This document shows positions 22,889 through 34,190 of a DNA stretch of 64,000 nucleotides, in pieces. Within the stretch, counting starts at the first letter, position 1, and every line of letters starts with the position of its first letter. The notes under the pieces were generated by a model, which saw nothing but the letters and a program-made list of their open reading frames with translations, was not told where the DNA came from and made no database searches. This DNA comes from Adiantum capillus-veneris. Its lineage: Eukaryota > Streptophyta > Polypodiopsida > Polypodiales > Pteridaceae. The stretch is from the NCBI GenBank assembly GCA_014529385.2, contig CM043942.1:6819001-6883000 (forward strand), written 5' to 3'. A program made the translations under genes and the position numbers.

Positions 22889-25800
22889 TCAGTCCACAAA
22901 GGGGAGTAAGCCCAAAGCTTTGCGAAAAGCTTCAAGCTTCTCATGAGACAATGCCTTTCTGAAAAGATCTGCAAGGTTGTCTTGTGTTGGCACATAAGCC
23001 AAGCTGATCTCTCCTGCTGAGAGCCTCTCCCTGACATAGTGGTAATGCACCTCAATGTGCTTTGTGCGAGCATGAAAAACTGGGTTCCTCGCAACTACCA
23101 ATGCGCTCTGACTATCAGTGTAGATAGTGTTGGTAGTGTCCTGTCCAACACCCAAATCAGCCATAAGGCGTCTGAGCCATACACACTCAGCCGTAGCTGT
23201 GAAGACTGCCCTGTACTCAGCCTCACAACTCGAAGTGGCCACAGTAGGTTGCTTCTTGCTCAACCATGATATACATGAACTGCCAAGCATGAAACAAAAA
23301 CCACTTGTGGACACTCTCGTGTCAAAACAACCAGCCCAATCTGAGTCCGAAAAAGCATGTAAGTCTGGCGGCAATGATCCCCCCTTGGGAAAAAACAAGC
23401 CAAGATGTAAAGTGCCACTAAGGTAGCGGAAAATCCTCTTGACAGCCTGCCAATGCTTAGACCCTGGGCTATGCATAAATTTGCTGACCTGTGAGACTGC
23501 AAACTGCATATCCGGCCTCGTGTTGCATACATAAATGAGGCAGCCAACAGCAGTTTGGTAAAGCGTGACATCAACAGGATCGCCAGCATCATGTAGACTC
23601 AACTTCAAACCTGTTTCCATGGGAGTGGCAATAGGTTTGCAATCCTCAAGTCCAAACTTACATAGCAATGTCTCTATGTAACTTTTCTAACACAAGGCAA
23701 TACCACCATCACACTGCTTAAACTGTATGCCCAAATAATGATGCAACAGCCCCAAATCTTTCATCTTGAAAGTAGCATTCAAATCAGCCTTAAATTCAGC
23801 AATATGTCTCTCATTTGGTCCAGTGATCAGCAAATCATCAACATAAAGAACCACGATGAGAAATACATCACGCTCACGGTTTACATACAATGTGCTTTCT
23901 GTTGGACTGTTACGAAAGCCTCGTTTCACCAAATGAGTGTCAGCTTTCTCATACCAAGCACGAGGAGATTGCTTCAACCCATACAAAGCCTTGTTACATT
24001 TGCACACTTTGTCCTCTTGTCCTTTTATGACAAAACCGCGAGGCTGCACTACATAAACTTCCTCAAATATGTCACCATTCAAGAAAGTAGTAACAATGTC
24101 TGATTGATGTACATCCCAACCAAAATGAGATGCCAATGCACATAGAAAACGCACAGTAGTCATACCACAAGTGGGAGCAAAAGTCTCTTCATAATCAATG
24201 CCTTTTTGTTGTGCATAACCCTTTGCAACAAGTCGAGCCTTACGACGATCAATCTCACCATCCGGCTTTCGTTTCGACTTGTAAACCCACTTCGTACCAA
24301 TGGCCTTTTTGCCACGAGGAAAATCACATAAAATCCATGTGTCATTTTCTATAAGTGCATCATATTCTGATTGCAAGGCAGCCAACCAATTTTCTGAATT
24401 TTGTGCTTCATCAAAAGACAGAGGCTCCTCAACATCATGTAAGTTAGACACAGCCAAAGCATAACAATCTGATGCATAAGATGCATGGCGAGAGCCTGAA
24501 CGAGTACGACTAGACAAAGGTGCATCCAATTTACTGTCACGCAAAGTGTGCACCAGCCATTTTGGCATACCTCTAGCCTGCTCATTTTCAGCCCTTTCCT
24601 CATCAAGTACATCATGTACATCTGCATCAGTAATAGGCTGATCTAAAACATTTTCAGAAACCCCCATAGGCTGTACATTTGCCTCATTGGAACTTACATT
24701 CGTATTTCCACCACTGAAAAGAGGCAACAAAGTGTCATAAATGTCATGTGAGCTTACATTACTGTCTCTAGTACATGACAGCAAGGGTTGAACAGAATCT
24801 TCCACAAACACTACATCCCGTGAAACCAGAATACGCTTTGTTTGCGGATGATATAACCTGTAACCTTTGCTTTCTGCACTATAACCAACAAAAATACATT
24901 TGACAGCCTTATCATCCAATTTTCTACGCTGCACTTGTGGCACCAAAGCATATGCCAAACAGCCAAAAACACGCATGTGCTCAAGAGAATTTTTTCGATC
25001 ATGCCATGCTTCATATGGAGTAATAGACTACAAAGCTTTCGTAGGACACGTGTTAAGTACATAAGTGGCACACATGATGGCCTCAAGCCAAAAAGAATGC
25101 GGCAAAGCTTGACTTTTGACCATACATCGTGCCATTTCCGTCAGTGACCTGTTTTTCCTCTCATCAACACCATTTTCCTGAGGTTTATAAGGTACTGTAC
25201 ATTGGTGTTTTATCCCAAGACTAGCCAGAAATGCATTAAATTCATGAGACATATACTCCCCCCCTCGATCGGAATGGAGGGTGTCCATAGTACATGTCGA
25301 GACATTTTCAGCCATAGCCAGAAATTGTTTGAAGCACATAAAAACTTTGGACTTCGCTTTAAGCGGAAATACCCATGCATGCCTGGAGTAATCATCAATG
25401 AAAGTCACGAAGTACAGGTAATTACCCAAGGACGGTGTTTGCATGGGCCCACAAACATCACTATGCACAAGCTGCAACCTACATGTGGCCTGAACTGAAC
25501 CATCCTTTGGAAACTTAGAACACTGTATCTTACCCAAAATACAGCCTTCACAAACATGTTTGACAGGTGCTTCAAGAGGTGGCAAAGAAGCAACCATATC
25601 AGATTTTTGCAAATGCAGCAAACTGGCAAAATTCAGATGACCAAAACGTGCATGCCAAAGTTTTGCATCTGAAATAGCCCTTGAATTTGCAACAGCATTT
25701 GAAAAAAATTTTCCACACTTGTCATACAAAGTGAGCTTATACAGCCCACGGCACAAAAGCCCAGATGCAACAATTTCATCACCAAAACTGAGATCATGAA

Positions 25801-26104
25801 CTGTACATCTGTCATCCACAAATTTGACTACAAGTCCAAGTCTAGCAAGTGCGGATACAAATAAGAGATTCTTCTTGATCCCAGGTACATAAAGTGCATC
25901 AACAAGTGTAAAGGAACTGCCATTAGCAGTAATGAGCACAATCTTTCCAACTCCTTGAACTGGATAAGAGGCGTTGTTGGCACAAGTGACTGAATTCCCA
26001 TGAGGGACAGACTCAAGAGAGGTAAACAATTCACGATGTGAGGTAATGTGCTTTGTAGCACCACTGTCGAAATACCACACATGTGAATCTACAGCAACTG
26101 ACAA
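22889..26104 (-). pseudogene. copia B pol: protease, integrase, RT, RNase H
   Basis: One reading frame throughout, broken by in-frame stops at about 25028-25030 (after NTCPTKAL) and 23687 (after GGIALC), both CAG-like positions read as TAG. Domains right to left: protease WYFDSGATKH near 26080; integrase with VCEGC, LVHSDVCGPM, LHSDRGGEY and NGVDERKNRS; RT with the YVDD box (VLYVDDLLITG near 23840); RNase H with SDSDWAGC and SSCEAEYRAV. The end is TGA at 22889. Except for the stops the catalytic residues are present. Confidence 0.92.
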
Positions 26105-26107
26105 GCA

Positions 26108-27174
26108 TGCATCATGGACAGCAAGATTTTAAGTGCACTCTGCGCTAAAAGCCCATTCTGCATCAACATCAGCAACACAGTCTCCTTTCACAGAAGACTC
26201 AACAATGGCTGCATTTGTAGTGGAACCAGCATTTGCAGTGGAACCACCCTCTTTCTTCTTAGCCTCTTTGGCATTCAACTTAGGACACGACTTGATCAAG
26301 TGATCATTAGCTTTACAATAATGGCAACGCATCTTCTTTTTGCCCTTATCACCAGAATTTTCAGACGAATTGCTGCCAGTAGAAGCATTAGGAACAGAAT
26401 TTCTGCCACTCGCAGCAGAACCATAAGAAGTGACTGGATTCCTGTTACCACCCTTTCTTTGACAAGCAATAAAAGCCTGTTCAATTGCACGCTGCCTAGT
26501 CCTGTTTTTTCTAGAAAGTGACTCTTGCAACAGCAATGTGCATAATGCATCAAACTTGACAACTTCTGGATTTCCTTGGGTCATAAGTCTACAAGTACTA
26601 GCAAAAGTCTAGTAGGAATCTGGTAAGGCATCAGAACAGTCTGCACAAGGGAACTGTCTGAAATGACTTCACCTGCAGAAATAAGCTGCTCATTGATATC
26701 CTTGACACTAGCAAGGAAAGTGTCCCCATCATCCTCCTCATGCATAATCTTCGACTCCAGCTCTTTACGCAGCAAAGCAATTTTAGCCTCATTGCGGCTT
26801 GCATAAAGACCTGCTAGAATATCCCAAGCCAGTTTTACAGATTTTGTTGAACGGATGTGAGGAGCAATGGTACGCTTCACAGACAACGCAATCAATGCAT
26901 GAGCCTGCGCATCCTTAACATCCCAACGAGCTTGTTCTACCGTAGGCAAAACAACTCTAACAGCTGCAATCCTTGCAGCAAGACCTGCAACATCCTCAAC
27001 ATCGCCTACATCCTCAGAACCAGGACGTACATCAATGCCTTGCACAATGTTCCAGACACCCTTTGACACAAGAACATGTTGCATCATATAAGTCCACATA
27101 GGGTAGTTGTCCCCATCCAACCTGTCCTCAGCAGCAAACATCTTGAACACATCTGTGTTGTTGTTGTCAGCCAT
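26108..27174 (-). pseudogene. copia B gag
   Basis: Starts at ATG 27174 (MADNNNTDVFKMFAAEDRLDG). UBN2 gag core, then a zinc knuckle CHYCKANDHLIKSC near 26320. A one-base deletion near 26630 (catcagaac versus catcaagaac in copy A) and an adjacent TAG (SY*TFAS) break the frame; a TAA separates gag from protease at about 26128 (ECT*). Confidence 0.9.
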
Positions 27175-27536
27175 GGTAAATGCTGCACCTGATGTGAAAC
27201 TGCCCGAAAATAGGAGAAACGGAGCGGGAACAACCTGTGCTATATAGCACAAACCGTAGAAGACTATAAGGCACCTGTTATGCAGAAAACGGCACTGATA
27301 GAAATTATGCACAAAATGACGAAATAGCCTGTGCAGACTGCTTGTAGTGGAAACGAAGGCCGAACGCTCCGTAGTGGAAACGAAAACGGAAACCCAAAAT
27401 TTTGTCGAAACAGAAACGAAAACGGAAACGGAAAATTTTTGTCGACCTACAAACGCTCGCCAAAGCTCACTGAAATCGAAGAAAATGAGCAGGCGTGTGC
27501 TGGAGCAGCTGGTGACTAAGCCCGGGAGGACGTGAC

Positions 27537-27552
27537 CTGCTCTGATACCAAT
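27537..27552 (-). other. primer binding site of copia B
   Basis: Minus strand TGGTATCAGAGCAGG directly inside the 5' LTR, complementary to initiator Met-tRNA. Confidence 0.85.
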
Positions 27553-27741
27553 TGTTGGAATTAGGGTTGCAGAGAAACACACACAGCTTGGGGAAGACGA
27601 AGGAAGCTCAAGGCACACAATAGAGAGTGTGTTACTTAGTGTGCAATGAAAAGATAGATAGCCCTAGAGTGATGGGCGTATATACAATGCACGGGGGGAA
27701 AAACCTCCTAAAGAGGGAAAAAATGCCCCGACGGTCCTAGT
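27553..27741 (-). repeat. copia B 5' LTR, inner part
   Basis: First 189 of 227 LTR bases, ending in CTAGT, the target duplication of element C; the rest continues at 42541-42578. Confidence 0.93.
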
Positions 27742-27936
27742 TGAAGGGGATCGGGGAGCACCACAGATGAAGAGTGAGAGAGAGAGAGAGAAGGAGACAC
27801 ACACACGATGTGGGTGGGGAGACTTTGAAGTGGCAGCTCCCCCTATACAATATACTCACTATAAGTATAGGGTAACAGTGGGCGGGCGTCCATGACCTGG
27901 GTGACCAGTCAAGGCACATAGGCCTTAACCCCAACA
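27742..27936 (-). repeat. element C 3' LTR
   Basis: 195 bp, TGAAGGGGATCGGGG...CCCCAACA (plus strand); contains a GA-rich run. About eight substitutions and some repeat-length changes against 42340-42535. Confidence 0.92.
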
Positions 27937-27964
27937 ACCTCCCACTTAAAGGCCAATGTGCCTT
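27911..27964 (-). other. polypurine tract of element C inside an inverted repeat
   Basis: The minus-strand PPT core (AAGTGGGAGGTTGTTGGG) lies between arms aaggcacataggccttaa (27911-27928) and ttaaaggccaatgtgcctt (27946-27964), which pair except for one mismatch and one unpaired base. Elements D and E have an equivalent inverted repeat with different arm sequence. Confidence 0.75.
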
Positions 27965-28077
27965 TAAGCAAGATCTACTAGTGTACAACTAATAGAAGGT
28001 GAGATATTCTCTCAACCTATGCCCACTGACTCTCGATGAGCTAGTGCATCCGGCTCTACTAATAGACAAATATCCCG

Positions 28078-28654
28078 CTACGAAAGCCACACAGAGCTAG
28101 CTCCAAGCTCTGCAAAGAGTCTACAAGAGCTCATGCACTCCTTCAAGTATCGGTCCAATACCTGCAAACCTCCCCTATGCTCTATGCCGAGATCAGTCAT
28201 CGAACAACTAATCAACCCTGCTGCAAATGCTCTCACTGCAGCTGCTATGTCGGGCCTCGAGATCAGCATCTCGTACATGAGGACACCGAACGTTGATGCA
28301 ACCCTGGCAACCTCTGCCACCTCCAACTCAGAACTCAACTCATGGCAATCATGTCCCCTATCATAGAGACCATGGCACTCTGACTCCGAGCTCTGGAGTG
28401 ACTCCTCGTGCCCACCACATATCACATGTGTACCAAGAGTATCCATCTGTCCTGAATCTGCATCAAGCTCTGGCATAATCATATCAAGAAATGACTCCAC
28501 AATAGCTGACATCTCAGCATCCATGTGAGTCATCTCTGTCATCACCTCTGATGACTTATCCTGTTGTGACTCACTAGAGCTGTCCCACTCTACCTGTGCA
28601 TCCATAGACGCAACCTGCACAACAAGGTCACTGCACTCCATGCAAAGCATCCTG
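28078..28654 (-). pseudogene. element C 3' reading frame, RT-end-like
   Basis: Open minus-strand frame of about 190 codons. The C-terminal half (GVLMYEMLISRPDIAAAVRAF, then VLDRYLKE) resembles the copia motif LMYAMxxxRPDIAxAV...RYLK located after the RT. The preceding acidic Asp/Glu/Ser-rich part is not recognisable. Against the 34191-35204 frame it is shifted by one base once element D is removed, which gives an early stop. Confidence 0.55.
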
Positions 28655-28659
28655 CAACC

Positions 28660-28851
28660 TGAAGGAGTACGAGCGGAAGTGCGACTCAAGAGAGAGTGCG
28701 AGAAGAAGAGCACAACGATATGGTGAACTCGCTCTTCTATAATGTGTAGAGCATAGTGAGTTCTTATTAGGTTTTTACAAAAGAATATGTGTATATACCT
28801 GGCGGCCCGCCCACTTACCTGGGCGACCACATTGGGCTTTATATCCCAACA
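28660..28851 (-). repeat. element D 3' LTR
   Basis: 192 bp, TGAAGGAGTACGAGCGG...ATATCCCAACA on the plus strand; partner at 33999-34190. Confidence 0.94.
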
Positions 28852-28876
28852 ACCTCCCACTTAAAGTCCAATGTGG
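28827..28876 (-). other. polypurine tract of element D inside an inverted repeat
   Basis: Arms ccacattgggcttt (28827-28840) and aaagtccaatgtgg (28863-28876) pair at 13 of 14 positions. The loop holds the PPT and the first bases of U3. Confidence 0.8.
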
Positions 28877-28940
28877 TACTTTAATTGTGAGAGAAGCTAC
28901 TATACAAGCTAATATACAAGAGATGTAGAAAAGTGATGTA

Positions 28941-30512
28941 CTACCCTACACCTATCTGCTTGCAAAAATGCGCAAAGCTCTCTGAGGGAAGTCCTTTTGT
29001 AAGTAGATTAGCAGGATTTTCTGTGGTGTGAACTTTGACAAGCTGAAGTTGCTTATCCTCGAGCATTTCCCTAATGAAATGATACTTCACATCCACATGC
29101 TTTGTCTTTGAGTGATAAACTGGATTGCGAGCCAATTGTATAGCACTTTGACTATCACGATATAGCACAGGCATCTCTTCTTTGATTCCCAAATCTGTTA
29201 CTAGTCGATTAAGCTAAATTGATTCTTTGCATGCCTCTGATGCTGCAACATATTCAGCCTCTGTAGTAGACTGAGTAACACAATCTTGTAATCTAGAACG
29301 CCATGATACTGCTCCACCAGCCAATGTAAAGACATACTCTGACGTACCCCTTCGGTTGTCCAAGTCACCTGCATAATCTGAGTCTGTAAAACCCTTTACA
29401 CTTAGCTCCTGACTCCCATAGCATATACGCATACTCTTTGTAGCTTTCAGGTATCTCAATATTCCTTTCACTGCCTCCCAATGTTTCTTGCCTGGGTTTG
29501 ACATGTATCGACTTACTACTCCCACTGCAAATGCAATGTCTGGGTGAGTAGCAATCATTGCATATATCAAACTACCCACTGCAGACGCACATGGAATCTT
29601 ATCCATTTCAGCCTGTTCTTCCTCAGACACAGGACAATCTTGTTTGTTAAGTTTCACATATGGTGGCAATGGAACACTCAGTGCCTTTCCCTTCTCCATA
29701 TTGAAACGTTGCAAAACCTTGTCAATATACTCTGTTTGAGATAACCAAATCAACTTCCTTGATTTGTCTCTCTCAATGCGCATACCAAGTATATGACTTG
29801 CCTCACCCATGTCTTTCATGTCAAACGATTTTGCCATCTTTGACTTCAAAGCTGAAATTTCTTCCAAGTGCTTGCCAGCAATCAACATGTCATCCACATA
29901 CAAAATAAGGATCAGCCAACTGCCATCCTTAGCCTTCTTTGTATATAGACAGTGATCGAACTCACTACGTTTGTAGCCTTGAGAAAGCATAAACTTGTGG
30001 AATTTATGGTACCATGCCCTCGGTGATTGTTTTAAGCCATAAAGACTCTTTAACAACTGGCATACCCAATCTTCCTTGCCTTTCTCAACAAACCCTTCTG
30101 GCTGCTGCATGTAAATTTCCACATCTAAATCACCATGCAAGAACGCTGTCTTGACATCCATTTGGTGCAACACCAAATCTAATATGGCAACCAATGCAAG
30201 AAAGCATCTCAATGTAGTCATCTTGACCACCGGAGAGAAGACTTCATCAAAGTCAATGCCTTGTTCTTGCTTAAAGCCCTTGGCAACAAGCCTTGCTTTG
30301 TACTTTGGTTGACTATCATGAGCGGTGATCTTATACCTGTAAACCCATTTACAAGGTAGAGCCTTTTTGCCCCGTGGTAATTTAACTAGCTTCCATGTCT
30401 GGTTTTTATGCAGAGCTGTCATCTCTGACTGCATGGGCAATTGCCAATTCCCGGAGTCCTTCATTTGCACTGCTTCCTTGTAACATGAAGGCTCATTGTT
30501 GCAACATGACAT
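28941..30512 (-). pseudogene. element D RT and RNase H
   Basis: Copia RT with KMTTLRCFLALVAI, LHQMDVKTAFLHGDL and LILYVDDMLIAG, then RNase H with FTDSDYAGD and STTEAEYVAASEA. A TGG-to-TAG stop follows CKESI near 29214; the frame then continues to the end at 28941. Bases 29549-30435 are almost identical to 40138-41025 of element E, while both sides are clearly more diverged. Confidence 0.92.
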
Positions 30513-31584
30513 AGTTCATAGATGGAACAAACCTATCAGGAGGTCGCGTGACACGTCCAGATCTACGCACAATAGGTGGCTCAGGCTCATCCACAACCTG
30601 TCGTTCCAATCTATCCTGTCCTTGCTCCTCTTGAGCCCTGACATTTTGTCTTGCACGTGCAGGTCCATCTTCTAGGAAGACAACTCTTCTAATCTCCTCA
30701 ACCCTCTCTGGTTTAGTATGATATTTGGATTCATTAAAGTGAACATCATTGCTGCGGACAACCTTTCTGGATTCGGGATCCCAAAGTCTGTACCCCATCT
30801 CACCAGAATTACCATAGCCTAGAAAGATGCACTTTCTACTCTTTGGCTCAAGTTTGTTCCTAAATTCCTTTCGAACGTGAGTATATGCCTCACAACCAAA
30901 GACTCTGAGATGCTTGTATGAGGGCACCTTGCCTGACCATACCATCTCTGGCACTGAATCCTTCTGCAAAACCTTCCTAGGAGATCTATTTACAAGATGA
31001 ACACCTGTTGATACAGCTTCACCCCAAAACCCATTTGGCAGTTGTGCATTAGACAACATACTTCTGACCTTCTCTTGTATGGTCCTATTCATCCTCTCAG
31101 CAACACCATTTTGAGGAGGATTGTAAGCAGCAGTAAGTTCACGTTTTATACCTTTTGACTCACAAAAGTCCTGAAAGGCCTTTGAAACGTACTCTCCACC
31201 ATTGTCAGTACGTAAGCATTTAAGCTTCTTGCCACTCTGATTCTCCACAAGTGTCACAAACGTTTTGAAAACACTAAACGCTTCATCCTTGTGCTTGAGA
31301 AAGTAAACCCATACTTTCCTCGAGTAATCATCTATAAATGTCATAAAGTAAGAAGCTCCCCCTAGAGATAGGTTAGGCATAGGTCCACACAAATCACTAT
31401 GAACAAGTGCCAACTGTGTATCTCTTCTACTGCTTCTATGCTTATGTGGCTGCTGTGTTTGCTTACCATACAGACAATGTTCACAGAATTCAAAATCATT
31501 AAATGAAAAGCCAGGCAAATAACCAGAACGAGACAAGATTTCCATTCCCTTCTTGGACATATGTCCTAACCGGCTATGCCACAA
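30493..31584 (-). pseudogene. element D integrase and hinge
   Basis: WHSRLGHMSKKG with FCEHCLYGKQ forms the HHCC zinc site. The core has LVHSDLCGPM, LRTDNGGEY and NGVAERMNRT for D, D and E. The hinge then runs to RSGRVTRPPDRF. Frame changes separate it from protease (about 31575) and RT (about 30500). Confidence 0.92.
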
Positions 31585-32105
31585 AGAAACGTTCGGCTGC
31601 TCGTTACATTGATTACATTTTTAGAGACATTTGATACATAAATCATGTAAAGTCCTCCAGACTTTACTCCATGTGCTACTGTCATAGAACCCTTGGATAT
31701 CTTCCACATGTTCTGTCCAAAAGTGGTGACGTAGCCAGCATCATCAAGTAAACCTGTGCTGATCAAGCTCTTTGTAATTGCGGGAACATGTCTCACATTC
31801 TTCAGCGTGAAAGAAGAGCCATTCTGAAACTTGAATTGAACATCTCCAACACCTAAGATCTCACATGTCTGCCCATTGCCTAGCCGAACATGATCTTTAG
31901 TGATCACATAAGAGGTAAACCACTCCTTGTTTGGAGACACATGAAGTGATGCCCCTGAGTCTATAATCCAGTCACTCAGTGCATTTCCATCAGATGCTGT
32001 AAGAAGAGCTGAGTCCATTGTATTCTTCAAGAAGTAGATGTCTCCTGACACTAGACTGTCATCCTTTGCAACAGTGTTTGTCACATTTATTTCTTGAATC
32101 TTCAC
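31566..32105 (-). pseudogene. element D protease region
   Basis: WIIDSGASLHVSPNKEWF gives an intact aspartic protease site. The GAG-pre-integrase segment follows (GSMTVAHGVKSGGLY). It is out of frame with gag upstream. Confidence 0.9.
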
Positions 32106-32130
32106 TGAGGACTTGTTCTTCTCACCATGG

Positions 32131-32901
32131 TCTTCAGCTTTCTCTTTTCCATTCTCTGCAGTCTCTTTTCATGTGACCCTTCTTGCCACAATGGTAGCTT
32201 TCTATGTCACTCTTGCCTTTAGCACTGCGGGACTTGCTACGAGACTGATCCCTCTTTCCACCTTTGTACTTTTCTTTGGTCCTTCCCCTGACAACTAAGG
32301 CTGTTCCTTTGCCTTTGTCCATTGTCTTTCTATTGGTTTCTTCAGTAAGCAGACTTCCTTCTACACCTGCTATGTTCAAACCATCTGGAGGTGCAGAATT
32401 ACTCAAAGCTGTGCGAAAAGTGTCCCAACTTTTCGGCAATGTGATCAACAGGAACATAGCTCTAACAGGTTCATCAAACTTGACACCTTGAGCTGACAAC
32501 TGACTGTAGATTGTGTTGAATTCATTCAGATGATTGGACATAGGTGTCCCTTCTTTCATCTTCAAATCAACAAGCTTCTTAAGCCAGTATACCTGTGAAG
32601 CTGCACTCTGCTTCTCATAAAGATCACTCAGCTTTAACCATGCTTGATAAGCCGACATCTCGTCTGCTACATTGAAGTAAACGCTTTCTGCCAAAGTTAG
32701 CATAATGGTAGAAAGTGCCAATTCATCCATTTCGCTCCATTCATCTTCGTCCATATCTTCTGGTTTTACCCCTTTGAGCTTTATAGGTTTTATCTGCTTC
32801 TTTTGTACCAACACGTGCCAAATATGCTTCTTCCACAATGGGAAATTGGTTACATCCAGCTTCTTGATATTGTAAAGAGCAGTGTCCTGTGATCCAGCCA
32901 T
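32131..32901 (-). pseudogene. element D gag
   Basis: ATG at 32901 (MAGSQDTALYNIKKLDVTNF). UBN2 core with WLKKLVDLKMKEGTPMSNHLNEF. The zinc knuckle reads SYHCGKKGHMKRDC, so the first Cys is lost (element E has CYHC). Ends at a stop after KRES where the family frame should continue into protease. Confidence 0.9.
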
Positions 32902-32930
32902 AGCTACGCTTCACAGTGGTTTACTTTCCT

Positions 32931-32966
32931 GGGAAAAATTCGGCAGATTTTCCCCTGTAAACTGAC
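32931..32966 (-). promoter_or_regulatory. leader motif of element D, gag-proximal copy
   Basis: Minus strand GTTTACAGGGGAAAATCTG, then GCCGAATTTTT, followed by GTAAAC further on, 30-65 nt upstream of the gag ATG. It matches the same place in element E (37611-37654). Confidence 0.6.
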
Positions 32967-33020
32967 CTCTGAACCAATATCAACCTGTCAAATGAACCAA
33001 AAAAGCTTCAGATTCTGCAT

Positions 33021-33051
33021 AAATTTTGGCAGAGTCTCCTTTGTAAAATGG
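33021..33051 (-). promoter_or_regulatory. leader motif of element D, distal copy
   Basis: Minus strand TTTACAAAGGAGACTCTGCC, then AAAATTT, matching 37507-37539 of element E and 10609-10635 of gypsy G. Confidence 0.6.
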
Positions 33052-33266
33052 CTCCGGTGTACTCAAAAAACATACCAAAAACAGCTCAAAAACATTGTCT
33101 CTCTGACACTGTAAGTTGCGGGTAAACCTGTCCTGCACCTGCACTGTCTCTCACTGTCATGTCACTGTCCTATAAGCATAGACTGCGACAATGCCTCAAC
33201 GGCAGTAAAGAAAAGGTGCAATCCCAACTGTCTAACTCACAGTCAATACATCCTAGCTACCTATCT

Positions 33267-33370
33267 AAGGGTGCTCGAGGGATCGCTCCAAGACCTGTAT
33301 CACCGAAAGGATCTCAACATTCGAGAATCCCCCAGCTCAATAAAACCTCACTCGACCCTCAACAAAGGCT
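33267..33370 (-). other. leader block shared by copia D and gypsy G
   Basis: Contains ctgtatcaccgaaaggatct and gaatcccccagctcaataaa (plus strand), both found unchanged in 10753-10851 of gypsy G, in the same orientation and the same place between PBS and gag. Confidence 0.8.
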
Positions 33371-33982
33371 GCAGTAAATCTGACAGTACATAGACTTCCC
33401 ACAAAGTCATACATCCACAAATTTCCCACTGTATGCTGTAACCGCTGCGGCGGTTGTTTGCTGCGTGACTCACAGCCAGCAAACCCTCAACAGACATACA
33501 TCATCTCTGACAATACATCCCATGTGGAAGTACCTACAATGTCAGGATGAAATCTGGAATATCAAGCAGCAAACACAAGCTACCTGATGAACTAGTGGAT
33601 GTTGCCTACAGTCTGTGTGTAGATGCGCCCGTGTCGTATGTGACACGCCTCCAAGAATTGTGAGCCGTCCTTCGATGTGTAGACAACCACAAATCAACAC
33701 TTTGGGAGTGTCGATATTCTCAGCACCTGCAGTCGTAGGCCAAAAACCCCAAATTTGCAGAGTCGGACCTGCACCCGCCGAGACCACGTAGTCGAAAATG
33801 GCCTGCGGAGACCTTTGTCGAAGCCGAACGGTGACCGAGATGACCTCAGAATGAAATTCTGAGCACACCGAGTCCTTCGGGCTAGCCCACGAGATTTGGG
33901 GCCGTGTCTTCGCCTGTCGAATTTCACTCCAATCTGAGCTGGTGACTCTAGCCTCCTGCAGTGCTGCCCCGAGCCTCGATCT

Positions 33983-33998
33983 GAGCTCTGATACCAGT
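33983..33998 (-). other. primer binding site of element D
   Basis: Minus strand CTGGTATCAGAGCTCAG next to the 5' LTR, initiator Met-tRNA type. Confidence 0.8.
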
Positions 33999-34190
33999 TG
34001 AAGGAGTACGAGCGGAAGTGCGACGCAAGAGAGAGTGCAAGAAGAAGAGCACAACGATATGGTGAACTCGCTCTACTATAATGTGTAGAGCATAGTGAGT
34101 TCTTATTAGGTTTTTACAAAAGAATATGTGTACATACCTGGCGGCCCGCCCACTTACCTGGGCGACCACATTGGGCTTTATATCCCAACA
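33999..34190 (-). repeat. element D 5' LTR
   Basis: 192 bp, 4 substitutions against 28660-28851. Confidence 0.94.

Larger units (their letters stand above)
28660..34190 (-). mobile_element. Ty1/copia element D, complete but frameshifted
   Basis: 5531 bp, minus strand, 192-bp LTRs (4 differences), TSD CAACC (28655-28659, 34191-34195), Met-tRNA PBS and polypurine tract. It is Tork/Tnt1-like by protein motifs and related to E. Gag-pol is broken by three frame changes and one nonsense codon. It inserted into element C. Confidence 0.95.
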
